NCBI RefSeq assembly: GCF_003026215.1
Contig: NZ_PYOC01000002.1
Location: 186,001 to 250,000 of the forward strand
Direction of reading: 5' to 3'
Origin: Photobacterium indicum
Lineage (GTDB): Bacteria > Pseudomonadota > Gammaproteobacteria > Enterobacterales > Vibrionaceae
DNA length: 64,000 nt
Shown: positions 1 to 9,003 of the stretch, piece by piece
Layout: each line of letters starts with the position of its first letter
Numbering within the stretch: the stretch's first letter is position 1
The notes under the pieces: generated by a model
The model's input: the letters and a program-made list of their open reading frames with translations, nothing else
Told to the model about the DNA's origin: nothing
The model's database searches: none
Made by a program: the position numbers and the translations under genes

Positions 1-175
1 GGGAAACGTTAATCAGACCAAACACGTAATTAATGGTTTTTTCTTGGCTGGCGTACCAAATACACAGCAAGCCAAAAACGGTACCAACAGCTTCAATCCA
101 TGACATGGCATACCCGCCACCAATTGGAATATTCACCAAAGTATTATTGATATCAAACCACGCAAGTATATCCAT
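1..175 (-). CDS. pnuC: Nicotinamide riboside transporter PnuC, 5' part only
   Basis: Only the first 58 codons lie in the window; the gene runs off the left edge. The translation starts MDILAWFDINNTLVN and continues with a hydrophobic segment containing IEAVGTVFGLLCIWYAS, typical of the PnuC N-terminus, where the first membrane helix carries the vitamin or NR transporter signature. PnuC imports nicotinamide riboside for NAD synthesis by facilitated diffusion driven by intracellular phosphorylation (family knowledge). The family call rests on a short stretch but the match is characteristic. Confidence 0.8.
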   Translation of the reverse strand, partial: MDILAWFDINNTLVNIPIGGGYAMSWIEAVGTVFGLLCIWYASQEKTINYVFGLINVS

Positions 176-310
176 GTTCTATCCCTTCTAATGTTATTGC
201 ATTTATTATTTAGCTGTATTGCTGTTGTGGTTATCAGTGTAATGAATGTACGAAAACAGCAAGAGGACATTTGTCCCCTCGTACTCGACGTATATCAAAG
301 ATTGAAGCAA

Positions 311-353
311 GAAAGCCCCGACAACAGTGTTTTAACACCATCATCAGGGCTTC
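311..353 (-). terminator. Probable terminator of the small gene at 434-676
   Basis: A hairpin with GAAGCCC pairing GGGCTTTC, plus an inner GGTGTT/AACAC stem, lies just past the stop of the minus-strand gene ending at 434. A short T-containing tail (CTTTCTT on the minus strand) follows. It separates that gene from pnuC. Confidence 0.5.
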
Positions 354-433
354 AGAATAAGAAATATCATGTTTATCACTAAGCATATCTGCCATTACGC
401 GATGCAGCTTAGCAAATCGGCTTACACCAAAGG

Positions 434-676
434 CTACTCCAGCATGCTTTCATGCTCAACCGATACCAACGTTAACCGATTAAAAGCACCGGGCTTCACT
501 GCAATTAAACTGCCGTCGCCAAATTGGATACCGTCGAAAATACGACCTCCCCAATTAACTTTTTTGAATCTGGCGTAACGGGCTTTTACATACACCGCTT
601 CTAGCGCGTTCAGTGCCCCTTCCTTTTTTGCTTGGGCTTCAATGGCAGGGCTAAGTAATTTATTGGCAATCGTCAT
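434..676 (-). CDS. Small hypothetical protein (80 aa)
   Basis: The product is not recognised. The preferred start is the internal ATG at 676 (MTIANKLLSPAIEAQ) because AGGAAGCAGG precedes it at suitable spacing; the longer reading from 736 has no such site. The protein has no signal peptide or membrane segment. It contains a basic middle part (VKARYARFKKVNWGGR) and a glycine-rich C-terminal half (FDGIQFGDGSLIAVKPG). It has its own terminator-like hairpin downstream and lies between pnuC and the lipase gene on the same strand. No function can be assigned. Confidence 0.5.
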   Translation of the reverse strand: MTIANKLLSPAIEAQAKKEGALNALEAVYVKARYARFKKVNWGGRIFDGIQFGDGSLIAVKPGAFNRLTLVSVEHESMLE

Positions 677-812
677 ATTGGACACCTGCTTCCTTGAGGT
701 CATACTTTGTTTTACCAAATCGAGACGCAGATGCAAGCCTTAATTTCTCTTTGTAATACTATGAAACCGGTATCTGTCTATTAATTCACCTTTTAGCTGC
801 ATGAGCAAACTA

Positions 813-859
813 ACCCACCCTCTATTTTAGTGGTACTGCAACCACGCAAGAGGATGGGT
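813..859 (-). terminator. Terminator of the lipase gene
   Basis: An imperfect hairpin (ACCCATCCTCT pairing AGAGGGTGGGT, with inner GTGGT/ACCAC) starts about 40 bases past the stop of the minus-strand lipase gene. The following run is only weakly T-rich, so termination strength is uncertain. Confidence 0.55.
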
Positions 860-897
860 TTATTTATGTAACTAAGAACCGATCATTTTCAGAAGCA

Positions 898-3174
898 TCA
901 ATTTACAGGAGGAGGCACTTCACCCTCAACATGTACTGGATTAATAATATTCACGTATTCACCATCACTATTAATAAAGGATGCTACTGCTTCCTGTTGC
1001 ATTGCCATCGACTCATTCAGGTAACCCATGTGACCATTCACTGACCCAGGCACTCCATCTTCGTTAACAGGACCTTCATAAGGAAAGAGGTAAGTTCCAT
1101 GACCGCCCGACTTCACTCGAATAACCCCTTTTATGACATCTGTACTCATTGTTATATCTGCAGTAATAGCATCTAACCCTAAATGCGTAATTAAAGGCTC
1201 AGTTCCTGTTAACGGAATACCCTCAACAGAGTTAACAACCACATTGTCTGATATATACTCAACCCCCACTTCACATTCAGGGGTTGAACCATCACCACAG
1301 TTACCTACTGCTTCCAATAACAAAATCGGTTGGGCACTGTTTGCTTGCTCTGTCGTAAAGTTAGCGGGATCGCCACCATCGACAGTTGTTTGCGTTGCCT
1401 GCAACAGAGCAGGGGCAACCATGTCGTAAACAATATTTTCAAATTTAACGACCTTTTCCTCATCTTCAAGACGGTACGCATCAATCGCTGCTAACCCTTC
1501 CTGCGGGGTATCAGTACTCTCATCATAAAGACCCAACATGCTTGCCACCGCTAATTGCACATCTGTTGAGGCTTTAATCTCACTAACAACCTCACCGCTC
1601 AATAATGGCGAGTTCAACATAATATCGGTTAAGCCCATACCCGGAACAGCAAGATTGACAGTGGTAAACTTGAATTCATCACCAGCTTTAGAGCTATCAT
1701 TTTGTGACATTTCGCTTACCATAGTTGATACAATCCCACCTAGAGAATGACCAATCAAACTAACTTCTGCGTTATCAGTTCCCACTCTTTTCTCAATAAA
1801 ACTCGTGTTATTAAGCGCTTTACGTAAGGCTAACTGATCAAGCACCGCTTGGCGTTGGTTATCACGTAAAGTTAAGGGGCTTGATAGATTGAGGTAAACA
1901 GATTTGTTTTCAAATTCGTCCGTGCTGGTAGCGGTAATGTCTAGGATACCGTCACCATCAAGATCAACACCTCGACCACCATCCGTTTTTGTCGAACCAT
2001 GAAGCGGCTGATCAATGGCAATAACAAGCCTGTCCCTTCCTTTTTTACCATCTCTACTGGTAATACTTGCCACCATGGTTGCTGCAGATTCTTTCCAACC
2101 AGTAATACCATGGACAAAAATAGCTGCCGGCAATGGTGTACCATCCCAGCCTTTAGGTGCATAAATAACCACAGGTACAGTTTGGTCTGATTTCTTTGTC
2201 AGCGCAGTATTACCACCATGAACAAACCCTTTTGCACTGTCTTCCCACCAGCTATAAAGCGCAGGGCAGCTACCAATAGGATCTGCTCGAACAGCCAATT
2301 TTTCCTCTTCAGTCAGTTGAGTGCCAGATAACGTCAACACTTTGCAGTCATTAACCGAAGTCGGTGACTCCAGATAATACGGTAAAGTTACCGTCGTGCC
2401 GTATGTATCATATTTTGATAGCCCACCACCGCCAACAGCAATTTCTGTTAAATGACTAAAGCTGTCATTGAGCGCTATATCATCAGGAATCAACGCTCGG
2501 CCAGCCTCCATTACAGGCATAATGCTTTGTGTTGTAAAAGCAGCGCTGTAGACAACCTCGTTCGTTACGCCGACCTGTTTGAGTAAGCTTTCATTCTGGG
2601 CTATCTGCGCAATGGCATCACTACTACTTGCTTCACCGTCAAGCACTTTCCCTTGTGCGAGTTGCTCATAGTTATAATCTTTTCTTAATGGCACACCATC
2701 AAGATCTTTTACCCCAGCGGTAACCGCAAGAATATAGCTTGTGGATTCAGGCAATACTTCGGTAGGTAGTATTTCAATTTCACGTTCAGCGGAGACACGG
2801 CTGATGAATTTATCTTCACCCAGTAACTTCCCTGCCGCAACATCATAAACAACTATATTGCCAGCCAAAGTTCCTTCATCGATATCGGTTTCGACACCAG
2901 AAAGCGGCAAACGAATTTTATACCCCGTCGACCAACCATCAAGTGCCCCATAAACATTTTCATAATTTTGGTAATCCACTTCATCAGTAGATTCAGACGG
3001 CAGCTCAATCGTGCCATCACTCCCAGTTAAATAAAGATCATTCGGATAATGCAGTGCTTTTAAATCGTAAGTTATGTATTGCCTTGTATCTACCTCAAGT
3101 TCGCTATCATCAAAACAACCAGTTAACAAAGCAGCAAACGGCAACAAGCAGTAATGTAGTTTTTTTATATTCAT
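898..3174 (-). CDS. Surface-exposed lipase/lysophospholipase lipoprotein, Pla-1/cef (VolA-like) family
   Basis: The start at 3174 is chosen because AGGAA precedes ATG and the protein then begins with a lipoprotein signal (MNIKKLHYCLLPFAALLTGC, lipidated Cys20); the longer reading from 3222 adds a non-signal leader. The mature 758-residue protein carries the nucleophile elbow GHSLGG with Ser near residue 476, inside a C-terminal alpha/beta-hydrolase region preceded by HGITGW, the likely oxyanion segment. The size, lipobox and DDS-rich linker after Cys match the Pla-1/cef extracellular lipases of vibrios. The studied Vibrio cholerae member, VolA, is an outer-membrane lysophospholipase that frees fatty acid from lysolecithin (family knowledge). 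VolA is usually beside fadL; no fadL is seen here. Confidence 0.85.
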   Translation of the reverse strand: MNIKKLHYCLLPFAALLTGCFDDSELEVDTRQYITYDLKALHYPNDLYLTGSDGTIELPSESTDEVDYQNYENVYGALDGWSTGYKIRLPLSGVETDIDEGTLAGNIVVYDVAAGKLLGEDKFISRVSAEREIEILPTEVLPESTSYILAVTAGVKDLDGVPLRKDYNYEQLAQGKVLDGEASSSDAIAQIAQNESLLKQVGVTNEVVYSAAFTTQSIMPVMEAGRALIPDDIALNDSFSHLTEIAVGGGGLSKYDTYGTTVTLPYYLESPTSVNDCKVLTLSGTQLTEEEKLAVRADPIGSCPALYSWWEDSAKGFVHGGNTALTKKSDQTVPVVIYAPKGWDGTPLPAAIFVHGITGWKESAATMVASITSRDGKKGRDRLVIAIDQPLHGSTKTDGGRGVDLDGDGILDITATSTDEFENKSVYLNLSSPLTLRDNQRQAVLDQLALRKALNNTSFIEKRVGTDNAEVSLIGHSLGGIVSTMVSEMSQNDSSKAGDEFKFTTVNLAVPGMGLTDIMLNSPLLSGEVVSEIKASTDVQLAVASMLGLYDESTDTPQEGLAAIDAYRLEDEEKVVKFENIVYDMVAPALLQATQTTVDGGDPANFTTEQANSAQPILLLEAVGNCGDGSTPECEVGVEYISDNVVVNSVEGIPLTGTEPLITHLGLDAITADITMSTDVIKGVIRVKSGGHGTYLFPYEGPVNEDGVPGSVNGHMGYLNESMAMQQEAVASFINSDGEYVNIINPVHVEGEVPPPVN

Positions 3175-3221
3175 TATATTTCCTATGTAGGTGTATAGAC
3201 GCATATGCACCCTACAAACCA

Positions 3222-3610
3222 ACCCATAGAGAAATGTTAGAGGAATGTAAAATCTTCACTAAGTGTGAAACCAACTAACCATTTGATTTTAACTATAAAA
3301 GCGAGATGTATAGTTGCAGTTAAATACATGCACAAAGTAAATACTTACTCGTACCTGGCCGTAAATATTTTTTATTTAAATACCATCACTCAAAATGATT
3401 ATTTGCTCACAACCACTCATAAATCATTCATATTTCGTGTAATTTTCTTTCAATATACAGCATAAAAATAAAATACCACTCATAAGTTACTGATAATAAA
3501 GGTATACCTCTTTAGGGTTATTTTAAAGTGTGGTTGATTTACATCATATTCATTCACAAGCTGACTTATTATTATCCAATCAGATTTAACGCCTTCGTTA
3601 AGAGGATATT
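3222..3610. other. Intergenic region between lipase and nirB
   Basis: This 390-base A+T-rich stretch separates the divergent lipase and nirB genes. Its right part holds the nirB control region described separately. The left part (3222-3500) contains no convincing gene; the short open frames there have no ribosome-binding site or family resemblance. Confidence 0.6.
3505..3582 (+). promoter_or_regulatory. nirB promoter with NarL/NarP 7-2-7 site and FNR box
   Basis: A NarL/NarP-type inverted heptamer pair with 2-bp spacer lies at 3505-3520 (TACCTCT-TT-AGGGTTA, one mismatch to the consensus). An FNR box lies at 3534-3547 (TTGAT-TTAC-ATCAT, one mismatch). The centres are 28 bp apart, the same distance as in the E. 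coli nirB promoter, where they sit at -69.5 and -41.5. A TATTAT -10 hexamer at 3570-3575 predicts a start near 3582, which puts the FNR box at -41.5. The inferred behaviour is anaerobic induction by FNR, raised further by nitrite or nitrate through NarP or NarL. Confidence 0.8.
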
Positions 3611-6160
3611 ATGAGCAAAGTCAGATTGGCAATTATCGGAAACGGTATGGTCGGCCATCGCTATATCGAAGAACTTGTCGATAAAGCAGACATGGAAAAT
3701 TTTGAAGTAACAGTTTTCTGTGAAGAACCACGCATTGCATATGACAGGGTTCACCTGTCTTCTTACTTCTCGCACCACACTGCAGATGAACTTTCTTTAG
3801 TAAAAGAAGGCTTCTATGAGAAACACGGCATCAATGTCCTTATTGGTGAACGTGCTATCACAATCAACCGCGCTCAAAAAATCATTTACTCGAATACTGG
3901 TCGTGAAATTAAATACGACAAATTGATCATGGCGACAGGTTCTTATCCTTGGGTGCCACCAATTAAAGGTAACGAAGGAAAAGACTGTTTCGTTTACCGT
4001 ACAATCGAAGATTTAAAGACCATTGAAGCAACAGCCAAACGCAGTAAAAGTGGCGTTGTTGTTGGTGGCGGTTTACTCGGGCTTGAAGCCGCTGGTGCAT
4101 TAAAAGCACTTGGTGTTGAAACACACGTTATCGAATTTGCTCCCGTATTGATGGCTGAACAGCTTGATCGCCAAGGCGGTGAGCAGCTTCGTAACAAGAT
4201 CGAAAAGCTGGGTGTGAAAGTACACACAGGCAAAAACACCAAAGAAATCTTGGCAGAAGGTACTGAAGCACGCAACACCATGAACTTTGCTGATGGCACA
4301 TCGCTAGAAGTCGATTTCATCGTGTTCTCTACTGGTATTCGCCCACAAGATAAACTCGCAATGCAATGTGGCTTGGCAACAGGTCGTCGCGGTGGTATTG
4401 CAATCAATAACACTTGCCTGACATCAGACGAAGATGTTTACGCAATTGGTGAATGTGCATCGTGGAATGAAATATTCTACGGCTTAGTCGCACCGGGCTA
4501 CAAAATGGCACAAGTTGCTGTTAGCCACCTTATTGGTGAAGACAAAACATTCGAAGGCGCAGACATGAGCGCGAAGCTAAAATTGCTTGGCGTAAAAGTA
4601 GGCAGTATTGGCGATGCGAATGGTCGTACACCTAACTGTAAGAGCTACGTTTACCTTGATGAAAACGAAGAAGTGTATAAACGCATCATCGTTTCTGAAG
4701 ACGGTAAAAAGTTATTAGGCGCGGTATTAGTCGGCGATACATCCGATTACGGTAATCTACTGCAACTTAAGCTTAATGATATGGATCTGCCTAAGCATCC
4801 AGATACATTGATTTTGCCTGCCCACGCTGGTGCAGAAAAGCCATCAATGGGTGCAGACTCGTTACCTGAAACAGCAGTTATCTGTTCATGTTTCGATGTG
4901 ACTAAAGGCAAGATTGCAACCGCTGTTGCGGATGGCCATACAACATTAGGTGAAATTAAAGCTGTAACGGGTGCGGGTACGGGTTGTGGTGGTTGTATTC
5001 CACTGATTACACAAGTACTGAATGCTGAGCTAGCAAAAGCCGGTATCGAAGTTAAAAATCACTTATGTGAGCACTTTGAATATTCTCGCCAAGAGCTATT
5101 CCACCTCATTCGTGTTGAAGAAATCAAATCATTCGACGAATTATTAAAGAAATACGGTAAAGGCTACGGCTGTGAAGTTTGTAAGCCAACCGTCGGCTCT
5201 ATTCTTGCGTCTAGCTGGAACGATTACGTTCTAACTAAAGACAATACGCAACTGCAAGATACCAACGATATCTTCCTTGGCAACATGCAAAAAGACGGTA
5301 CATACTCTGTTATTCCGCGTATGGCGGGAGGCGAAGTTACACCAGTAGCATTACTTGCCATTGCTCAAGTGGCTAACGACTACAACTTGTACACCAAAAT
5401 TACAGGTGCACAGCGTATTGGCTTATTCGGTGCACACAAAGATGACCTTCCTGCTATTTGGGAAAAATTGATTGCTGCTGGTTTTGAAACAGGTCAAGCC
5501 TATGCAAAAGCCCTTCGCATGGCAAAAACATGCGTAGGTAGCACTTGGTGTCGCTTTGGTGTTCAAGACAGTACCGCTCTAGGTGTTGCTCTAGAAAATC
5601 GCTACAAAGGTATTCGCACACCACACAAAATGAAGTTCGGTGTATCGGGTTGTACCCGTGAATGTGCGGAAGCACAAGGTAAAGATCTGGGTATCATTGC
5701 AACGGATGCTGGTTGGAATATGTATGTGTGTGGTAACGGTGGTATGAAACCTCGCCATGCTGATTTATTAGCAGCCGACCTTGATAAAGACACACTAATT
5801 AAATACATCGACCGCTACATGATGTTCTATATACGTACTGCCGATAAGGTACAGCGTACATCGGTATGGTTAGAAAACTTAGAAGGCGGTATCGAATACC
5901 TGCGCGATGTGATCATCAACGACAAGTTAGGCATCAATGCTCAACTTGAAGCCGATGTTGAGAAACTGATTGCTAGCTTCCAGTGTGAATGGACAACAAC
6001 ACTTGAAGATGACAACCAATTGAAGCGTTTCAATCATTTCATTAACTCTTCAGAGCGTGACAGCAATGTCGCTTTCGTTCCCGAACGTGAACAACATCGC
6101 CCTGCAACTGAAAATGAAAAAGCGCCAATCTACACTATTTCATTGGAGGAAAAAGTATGA
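3611..6160 (+). CDS. nirB: Nitrite reductase (NADH) large subunit
   Basis: NirB is the cytoplasmic assimilatory/detoxifying enzyme that reduces nitrite to ammonium with NADH, using FAD, iron-sulfur clusters and siroheme. The 849-residue protein is of normal length. It has an N-terminal FAD/NADH oxidoreductase (GNGMVGHRY near residue 11, GVVVGGGLLGLEAAGAL near 150). A BFD-like [2Fe-2S] region follows (CSCFDV then GAGTGCGGC near 430-465). The C-terminal siroheme/[4Fe-4S] half carries TCVGSTWCRFG near 640 and the cluster motif GVSGCTRECAEAQ near 680. GAGG precedes the ATG. The gene overlaps nirD by 4 bases (ATGA), consistent with translational coupling, and lies under the FNR/NarP promoter. Confidence 0.97.
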   Translation: MSKVRLAIIGNGMVGHRYIEELVDKADMENFEVTVFCEEPRIAYDRVHLSSYFSHHTADELSLVKEGFYEKHGINVLIGERAITINRAQKIIYSNTGREIKYDKLIMATGSYPWVPPIKGNEGKDCFVYRTIEDLKTIEATAKRSKSGVVVGGGLLGLEAAGALKALGVETHVIEFAPVLMAEQLDRQGGEQLRNKIEKLGVKVHTGKNTKEILAEGTEARNTMNFADGTSLEVDFIVFSTGIRPQDKLAMQCGLATGRRGGIAINNTCLTSDEDVYAIGECASWNEIFYGLVAPGYKMAQVAVSHLIGEDKTFEGADMSAKLKLLGVKVGSIGDANGRTPNCKSYVYLDENEEVYKRIIVSEDGKKLLGAVLVGDTSDYGNLLQLKLNDMDLPKHPDTLILPAHAGAEKPSMGADSLPETAVICSCFDVTKGKIATAVADGHTTLGEIKAVTGAGTGCGGCIPLITQVLNAELAKAGIEVKNHLCEHFEYSRQELFHLIRVEEIKSFDELLKKYGKGYGCEVCKPTVGSILASSWNDYVLTKDNTQLQDTNDIFLGNMQKDGTYSVIPRMAGGEVTPVALLAIAQVANDYNLYTKITGAQRIGLFGAHKDDLPAIWEKLIAAGFETGQAYAKALRMAKTCVGSTWCRFGVQDSTALGVALENRYKGIRTPHKMKFGVSGCTRECAEAQGKDLGIIATDAGWNMYVCGNGGMKPRHADLLAADLDKDTLIKYIDRYMMFYIRTADKVQRTSVWLENLEGGIEYLRDVIINDKLGINAQLEADVEKLIASFQCEWTTTLEDDNQLKRFNHFINSSERDSNVAFVPEREQHRPATENEKAPIYTISLEEKV

Positions 6161-6483
6161 GCCGGTGGATTTCAGTATGTGCAATTGACGACTTGATGCC
6201 AGGCACAGGGGTATGTGCTCTTATTGAAGGCGAGCAAGTTGCTATCTTTCGCCCATACGCGTCAGAAGAACTTTTTGCCATCGACAACATGGACCCATTT
6301 GCACGCTCAAACGTGCTATCTCGCGGTTTAATTTGTGAACATGATGGTGAACTCTGGGTTGCAAGTCCATTGAAAAAACAGCGATTCGCTTTAAAAGATG
6401 GGCGTTGTTTAGAAAACGCTGACGTTTCAGTAAAAAGCTACCAGATACAAGTAGAAAACGGCGACGTTCAAGTCGCAGCATAG
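6157..6483 (+). CDS. nirD: Nitrite reductase (NADH) small subunit
   Basis: NirD is the small subunit that completes the NADH-nitrite reductase. The 108-residue product has the Rieske-like fold of the family (MSRWISVCAIDDLMPGTGV at the N-terminus, then FAIDNMDPFA and LICEHDGELWVASPL). As is normal for NirD, the Cys-His iron-sulfur ligands of true Rieske proteins are absent. It begins inside the nirB stop region with GGAGG just upstream. Confidence 0.95.
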   Translation: MSRWISVCAIDDLMPGTGVCALIEGEQVAIFRPYASEELFAIDNMDPFARSNVLSRGLICEHDGELWVASPLKKQRFALKDGRCLENADVSVKSYQIQVENGDVQVAA

Positions 6484-6502
6484 AATAGTTAGAAACATCA
6501 TT

Positions 6503-6546
6503 CAGGGAATTCAGCATCTCCAGTTGTTTTGAATTCCCTGCTTTTT
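6503..6546 (+). terminator. Hairpin after nirD, probable partial terminator
   Basis: A perfect 10-bp stem (CAGGGAATTC pairing GAATTCCCTG) with an 18-base loop is followed by CTTTTT. It sits between nirD and nirC. It may reduce read-through, so nirC and the methyltransferase could be expressed at a lower level than nirBD or from their own promoter. Confidence 0.6.
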
Positions 6547-6613
6547 GGAATGAGTATGGATACTTCTTTTATCTATTCCAAAAAGATTTCGATTTAACTT
6601 AAGGAAGAACTAC

Positions 6614-7435
6614 ATGTACGCAGATACAATCAAGAAATGTTCAGCTACCGCTGCACGTATCGTCGATTTTGCAGATAAAGAAAGATTTGGATTCTGGCTA
6701 AGCTCTGCCATGGCTGGTGCTTATGTTGGTTTAGGCATTATTTTGATATTCACACTGGGGAACATGGTTGATCCATCAATCCGTTCACTGGTAATGGGTA
6801 GTACATTTGGTCTTGCTTTAACACTCGTTATTATCGCTGGCTCTGAGCTATACACCGGACACACTATGTTCCTTACTTTTGGTGTAAAAACAGGTCAAAT
6901 CACTGTTGCAGATACCTTACGCGTACTACCTCAAACGTGGATGGGTAATTTAATTGGCTCTGTCGGTGTCGCCCTACTGTTCTTCTATGCTGGCGGCGGT
7001 AAATTATTACCTGATAGCAACAGCTTATTAAACAACGTGGCGATGGCAAAAACAGCCGCCCCAGCGTCAGTACTTTTGTTTAAAGGTATTCTATGTAATT
7101 GGCTAGTTTGTCTGGCTATTTGGATGTGCCAGCGTGTTGAAGGTTCATCAAAATTCATCGCTATCTGGTGGTGTTTGCTTGCCTTCATCGCATCAGGTTT
7201 CGAACACTCTGTGGCTAACATGACTATTTTTGCTCTGTCTTACTTTGGTGAACATAAAGAAGCCTTCACATTAGCAGGCATTGGTCACAATCTACTTTGG
7301 GTAACTGTGGGTAATACGATTTCTGGTGTTGTCTTTGTAGGCTTAGGTTACTGGTTTTCTACACCCAAAGCGCAACGTCCTTTGCTTGCTTCTGCAAAAA
7401 AAGAACTGACTAACAACGTGACCCAAACAGCTTAA
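6614..7435 (+). CDS. nirC: Nitrite transporter, formate/nitrite (FNT) channel family
   Basis: The 273-residue membrane protein has the hydrophobic pattern of an FNT pentameric channel, with six membrane segments. Visible family features are AMAGAYVGLGIILIFTLG near residue 35, GSELYTGHTMFLTFG near 80, GNLIGSVGVALLFF near 115, LCNWLVCLAIWM near 160 and GFEHSVANMTIF near 195. Its place directly after nirBD supports nitrite uptake or export as the role rather than formate. AAGGAAG precedes the start. Confidence 0.93.
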   Translation: MYADTIKKCSATAARIVDFADKERFGFWLSSAMAGAYVGLGIILIFTLGNMVDPSIRSLVMGSTFGLALTLVIIAGSELYTGHTMFLTFGVKTGQITVADTLRVLPQTWMGNLIGSVGVALLFFYAGGGKLLPDSNSLLNNVAMAKTAAPASVLLFKGILCNWLVCLAIWMCQRVEGSSKFIAIWWCLLAFIASGFEHSVANMTIFALSYFGEHKEAFTLAGIGHNLLWVTVGNTISGVVFVGLGYWFSTPKAQRPLLASAKKELTNNVTQTA

Positions 7436-7479
7436 TACCAGACTGAACATACCGAATAATGACGCGGAGTAAGCATACA

Positions 7480-8343
7480 ATGGCAACTATCAATACAGTA
7501 AGTCAGCTAAACCAAGCAGTGAATCAGAAACGTGATAACACTCAACTCGGTAAAGTCGTACTTGTTGGTGCAGGGCCGGGCGATCCTGATTTGCTAACCG
7601 TGAAAGCGCTGCGTCTTATTCAGCAAGCTGATGTCATCGTGTATGACCGACTTGTCTCTAACGATATTGTGGCACTTGCGCCAGAAAGCACTGAATTAGT
7701 CTTTGTGGGAAAACGTGCAGGACACCATTGTGTACCGCAAGAGGGTATTAACCAGATTTTAGTTGAGCATGCATTAAAAGGTAAATTGGTGGTTCGCCTA
7801 AAAGGCGGCGACCCATTTATATTTGGTCGTGGTGGTGAAGAACTAGAAGCATTACTGCCATACCAAATTCCATTTGAAGTGGTACCCGGTATTACGGCTG
7901 CGGCGGGTTGTGCGGCTTATGCTGGTATTCCTCTGACTCACCGTGATCATGCGCAAAGTGTGCAATTTATTACAGGTCACCTAAAATCAGAAAAAGAGCA
8001 AATTGATTGGGCCTCATTGGCCCGTTCAAACCACACTTTAGTGTTCTATATGGGATTAAGCCAAAGCGGTGAAATTCGCCGTCGATTAGAAGCTAACGGC
8101 ATGTCACCTTCGACACCTGTTGCTATTGTTGAACGTGGTACAAGCAAACAGCAACGTGTACTACCTTGCTCACTTCAAACATTAGACATTATTGCTGAAC
8201 ATGCACAAAGCCCATCCTTAATTATTATTGGCAGTGTTACACAGCTTACTCATAAGTTGTCATGGTTTGCACCAGAAAAAAATATCCATGACGAATACTC
8301 TGAAATGCGAGTTGCTCCAATAGCCAAAGTAGCAGGTTTATAA
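7480..8343 (+). CDS. cobA: Uroporphyrinogen-III C-methyltransferase (SUMT)
   Basis: SUMT transfers two methyl groups from S-adenosylmethionine to uroporphyrinogen III, giving precorrin-2, the first step towards siroheme. Family signatures are [19 protein letters not shown] near residue 30, [18 protein letters not shown] near 105, and [20 protein letters not shown] near 140. The product (about 287 residues) matches the stand-alone SUMT or the C-terminal half of CysG; no dehydrogenase/ferrochelatase domain is present. The start at 7480 follows GGAG; an in-frame ATG at 7459 lacks a site. It lies behind nirBDC, which fits supply of siroheme to NirB. It was likely named cysG in relatives. Confidence 0.93.
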   Translation: MATINTVSQLNQAVNQKRDNTQLGKVVLVGAGPGDPDLLTVKALRLIQQADVIVYDRLVSNDIVALAPESTELVFVGKRAGHHCVPQEGINQILVEHALKGKLVVRLKGGDPFIFGRGGEELEALLPYQIPFEVVPGITAAAGCAAYAGIPLTHRDHAQSVQFITGHLKSEKEQIDWASLARSNHTLVFYMGLSQSGEIRRRLEANGMSPSTPVAIVERGTSKQQRVLPCSLQTLDIIAEHAQSPSLIIIGSVTQLTHKLSWFAPEKNIHDEYSEMRVAPIAKVAGL

Positions 8344-8506
8344 ACTCTTTTTTTAACAAAGTATAAAAGCCGAGAACAGACCTTAGATAGTTGTTTAAAC
8401 TAATATCGAAGGTTATGTCCTCTGGTTTTTCGTAATTTATCACCTAATATCTGCAAACGTGCACTAAAATGAGTACAGTTGGTTAACAACTGTAGTTGAG
8501 GTACGT

Positions 8507-8872
8507 ATGTTTGAAATAACGCAATGTGGTGACAATCGTATTGATATGTCATTCGGCGGCAAACTTGATAGCGAAGAAATGAAAGCACTATTAGATGAAT
8601 TCGTGGATAAAACCAAAGATGTAGAAAATGGCACTATGCTATACACCATTCACGAATTCGATTTTCCGACACTCAGTGCTATAGGTATAGAACTCACTCG
8701 TTTGCCTGAACTTTTTCGCCACACACGTAAATTTAAAAAAGTGGCAGTGCTTGCCGAACAACAATGGATACGAAAAATCAGTGAACTAGAAGGTATGTTA
8801 TTTCCAGGATTAGACATTAAAGGCTTTCCACCCAATGACACTGAAAATGCCGAAGCATGGCTAACTCAATAA
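8507..8872 (+). CDS. SpoIIAA-like (STAS-fold) protein
   Basis: The 121-residue product resembles the SpoIIAA-like family of small soluble proteins (PF11964 type): an N-terminal GNRIDMSFGGKLDSEEMKALL, then LYTIHEFDFPTLSAIGIEL, a predicted strand KKVAVLAEQQWIRKISE, and a C-terminal WLTQ end. The fold is of the anti-sigma antagonist/STAS type, possibly lipid- or nucleotide-binding; no partner kinase or sigma factor is nearby. A ribosome site GAGG lies upstream (TTGAGGTACGT). The gene is monocistronic between the nitrite and sulfur loci. Confidence 0.75.
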   Translation: MFEITQCGDNRIDMSFGGKLDSEEMKALLDEFVDKTKDVENGTMLYTIHEFDFPTLSAIGIELTRLPELFRHTRKFKKVAVLAEQQWIRKISELEGMLFPGLDIKGFPPNDTENAEAWLTQ

Positions 8873-8885
8873 CATAATCAAACGC

Positions 8886-8947
8886 TGCTAATTACTTATT
8901 AAATTACTGACCGAATAACCTAACATAGTGAAACATCGTAATTAGCA
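8886..8947. repeat. Inverted repeat after the SpoIIAA-like gene
   Basis: TGCTAATTAC at 8886-8895 is exactly complementary to GTAATTAGCA at 8938-8947, with a 42-base loop. It lies in the convergent gap between the SpoIIAA-like gene and the YeeE/YedE pair. There is no T tract, so its role as a terminator is uncertain. Confidence 0.4.
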
Positions 8948-9003
8948 ACGTACCCTCTTCATAAGAGCTTAATCTGTCTAGCTTAATATCCAAGCAAGAA
9001 AAG

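Noticed and set aside
3994-4413. 139-codon open frame on the minus strand inside nirB
   Set aside because: It is antisense to a clear nirB domain, has no ribosome site and an Ala/Ser/Pro-rich composition typical of shadow frames.
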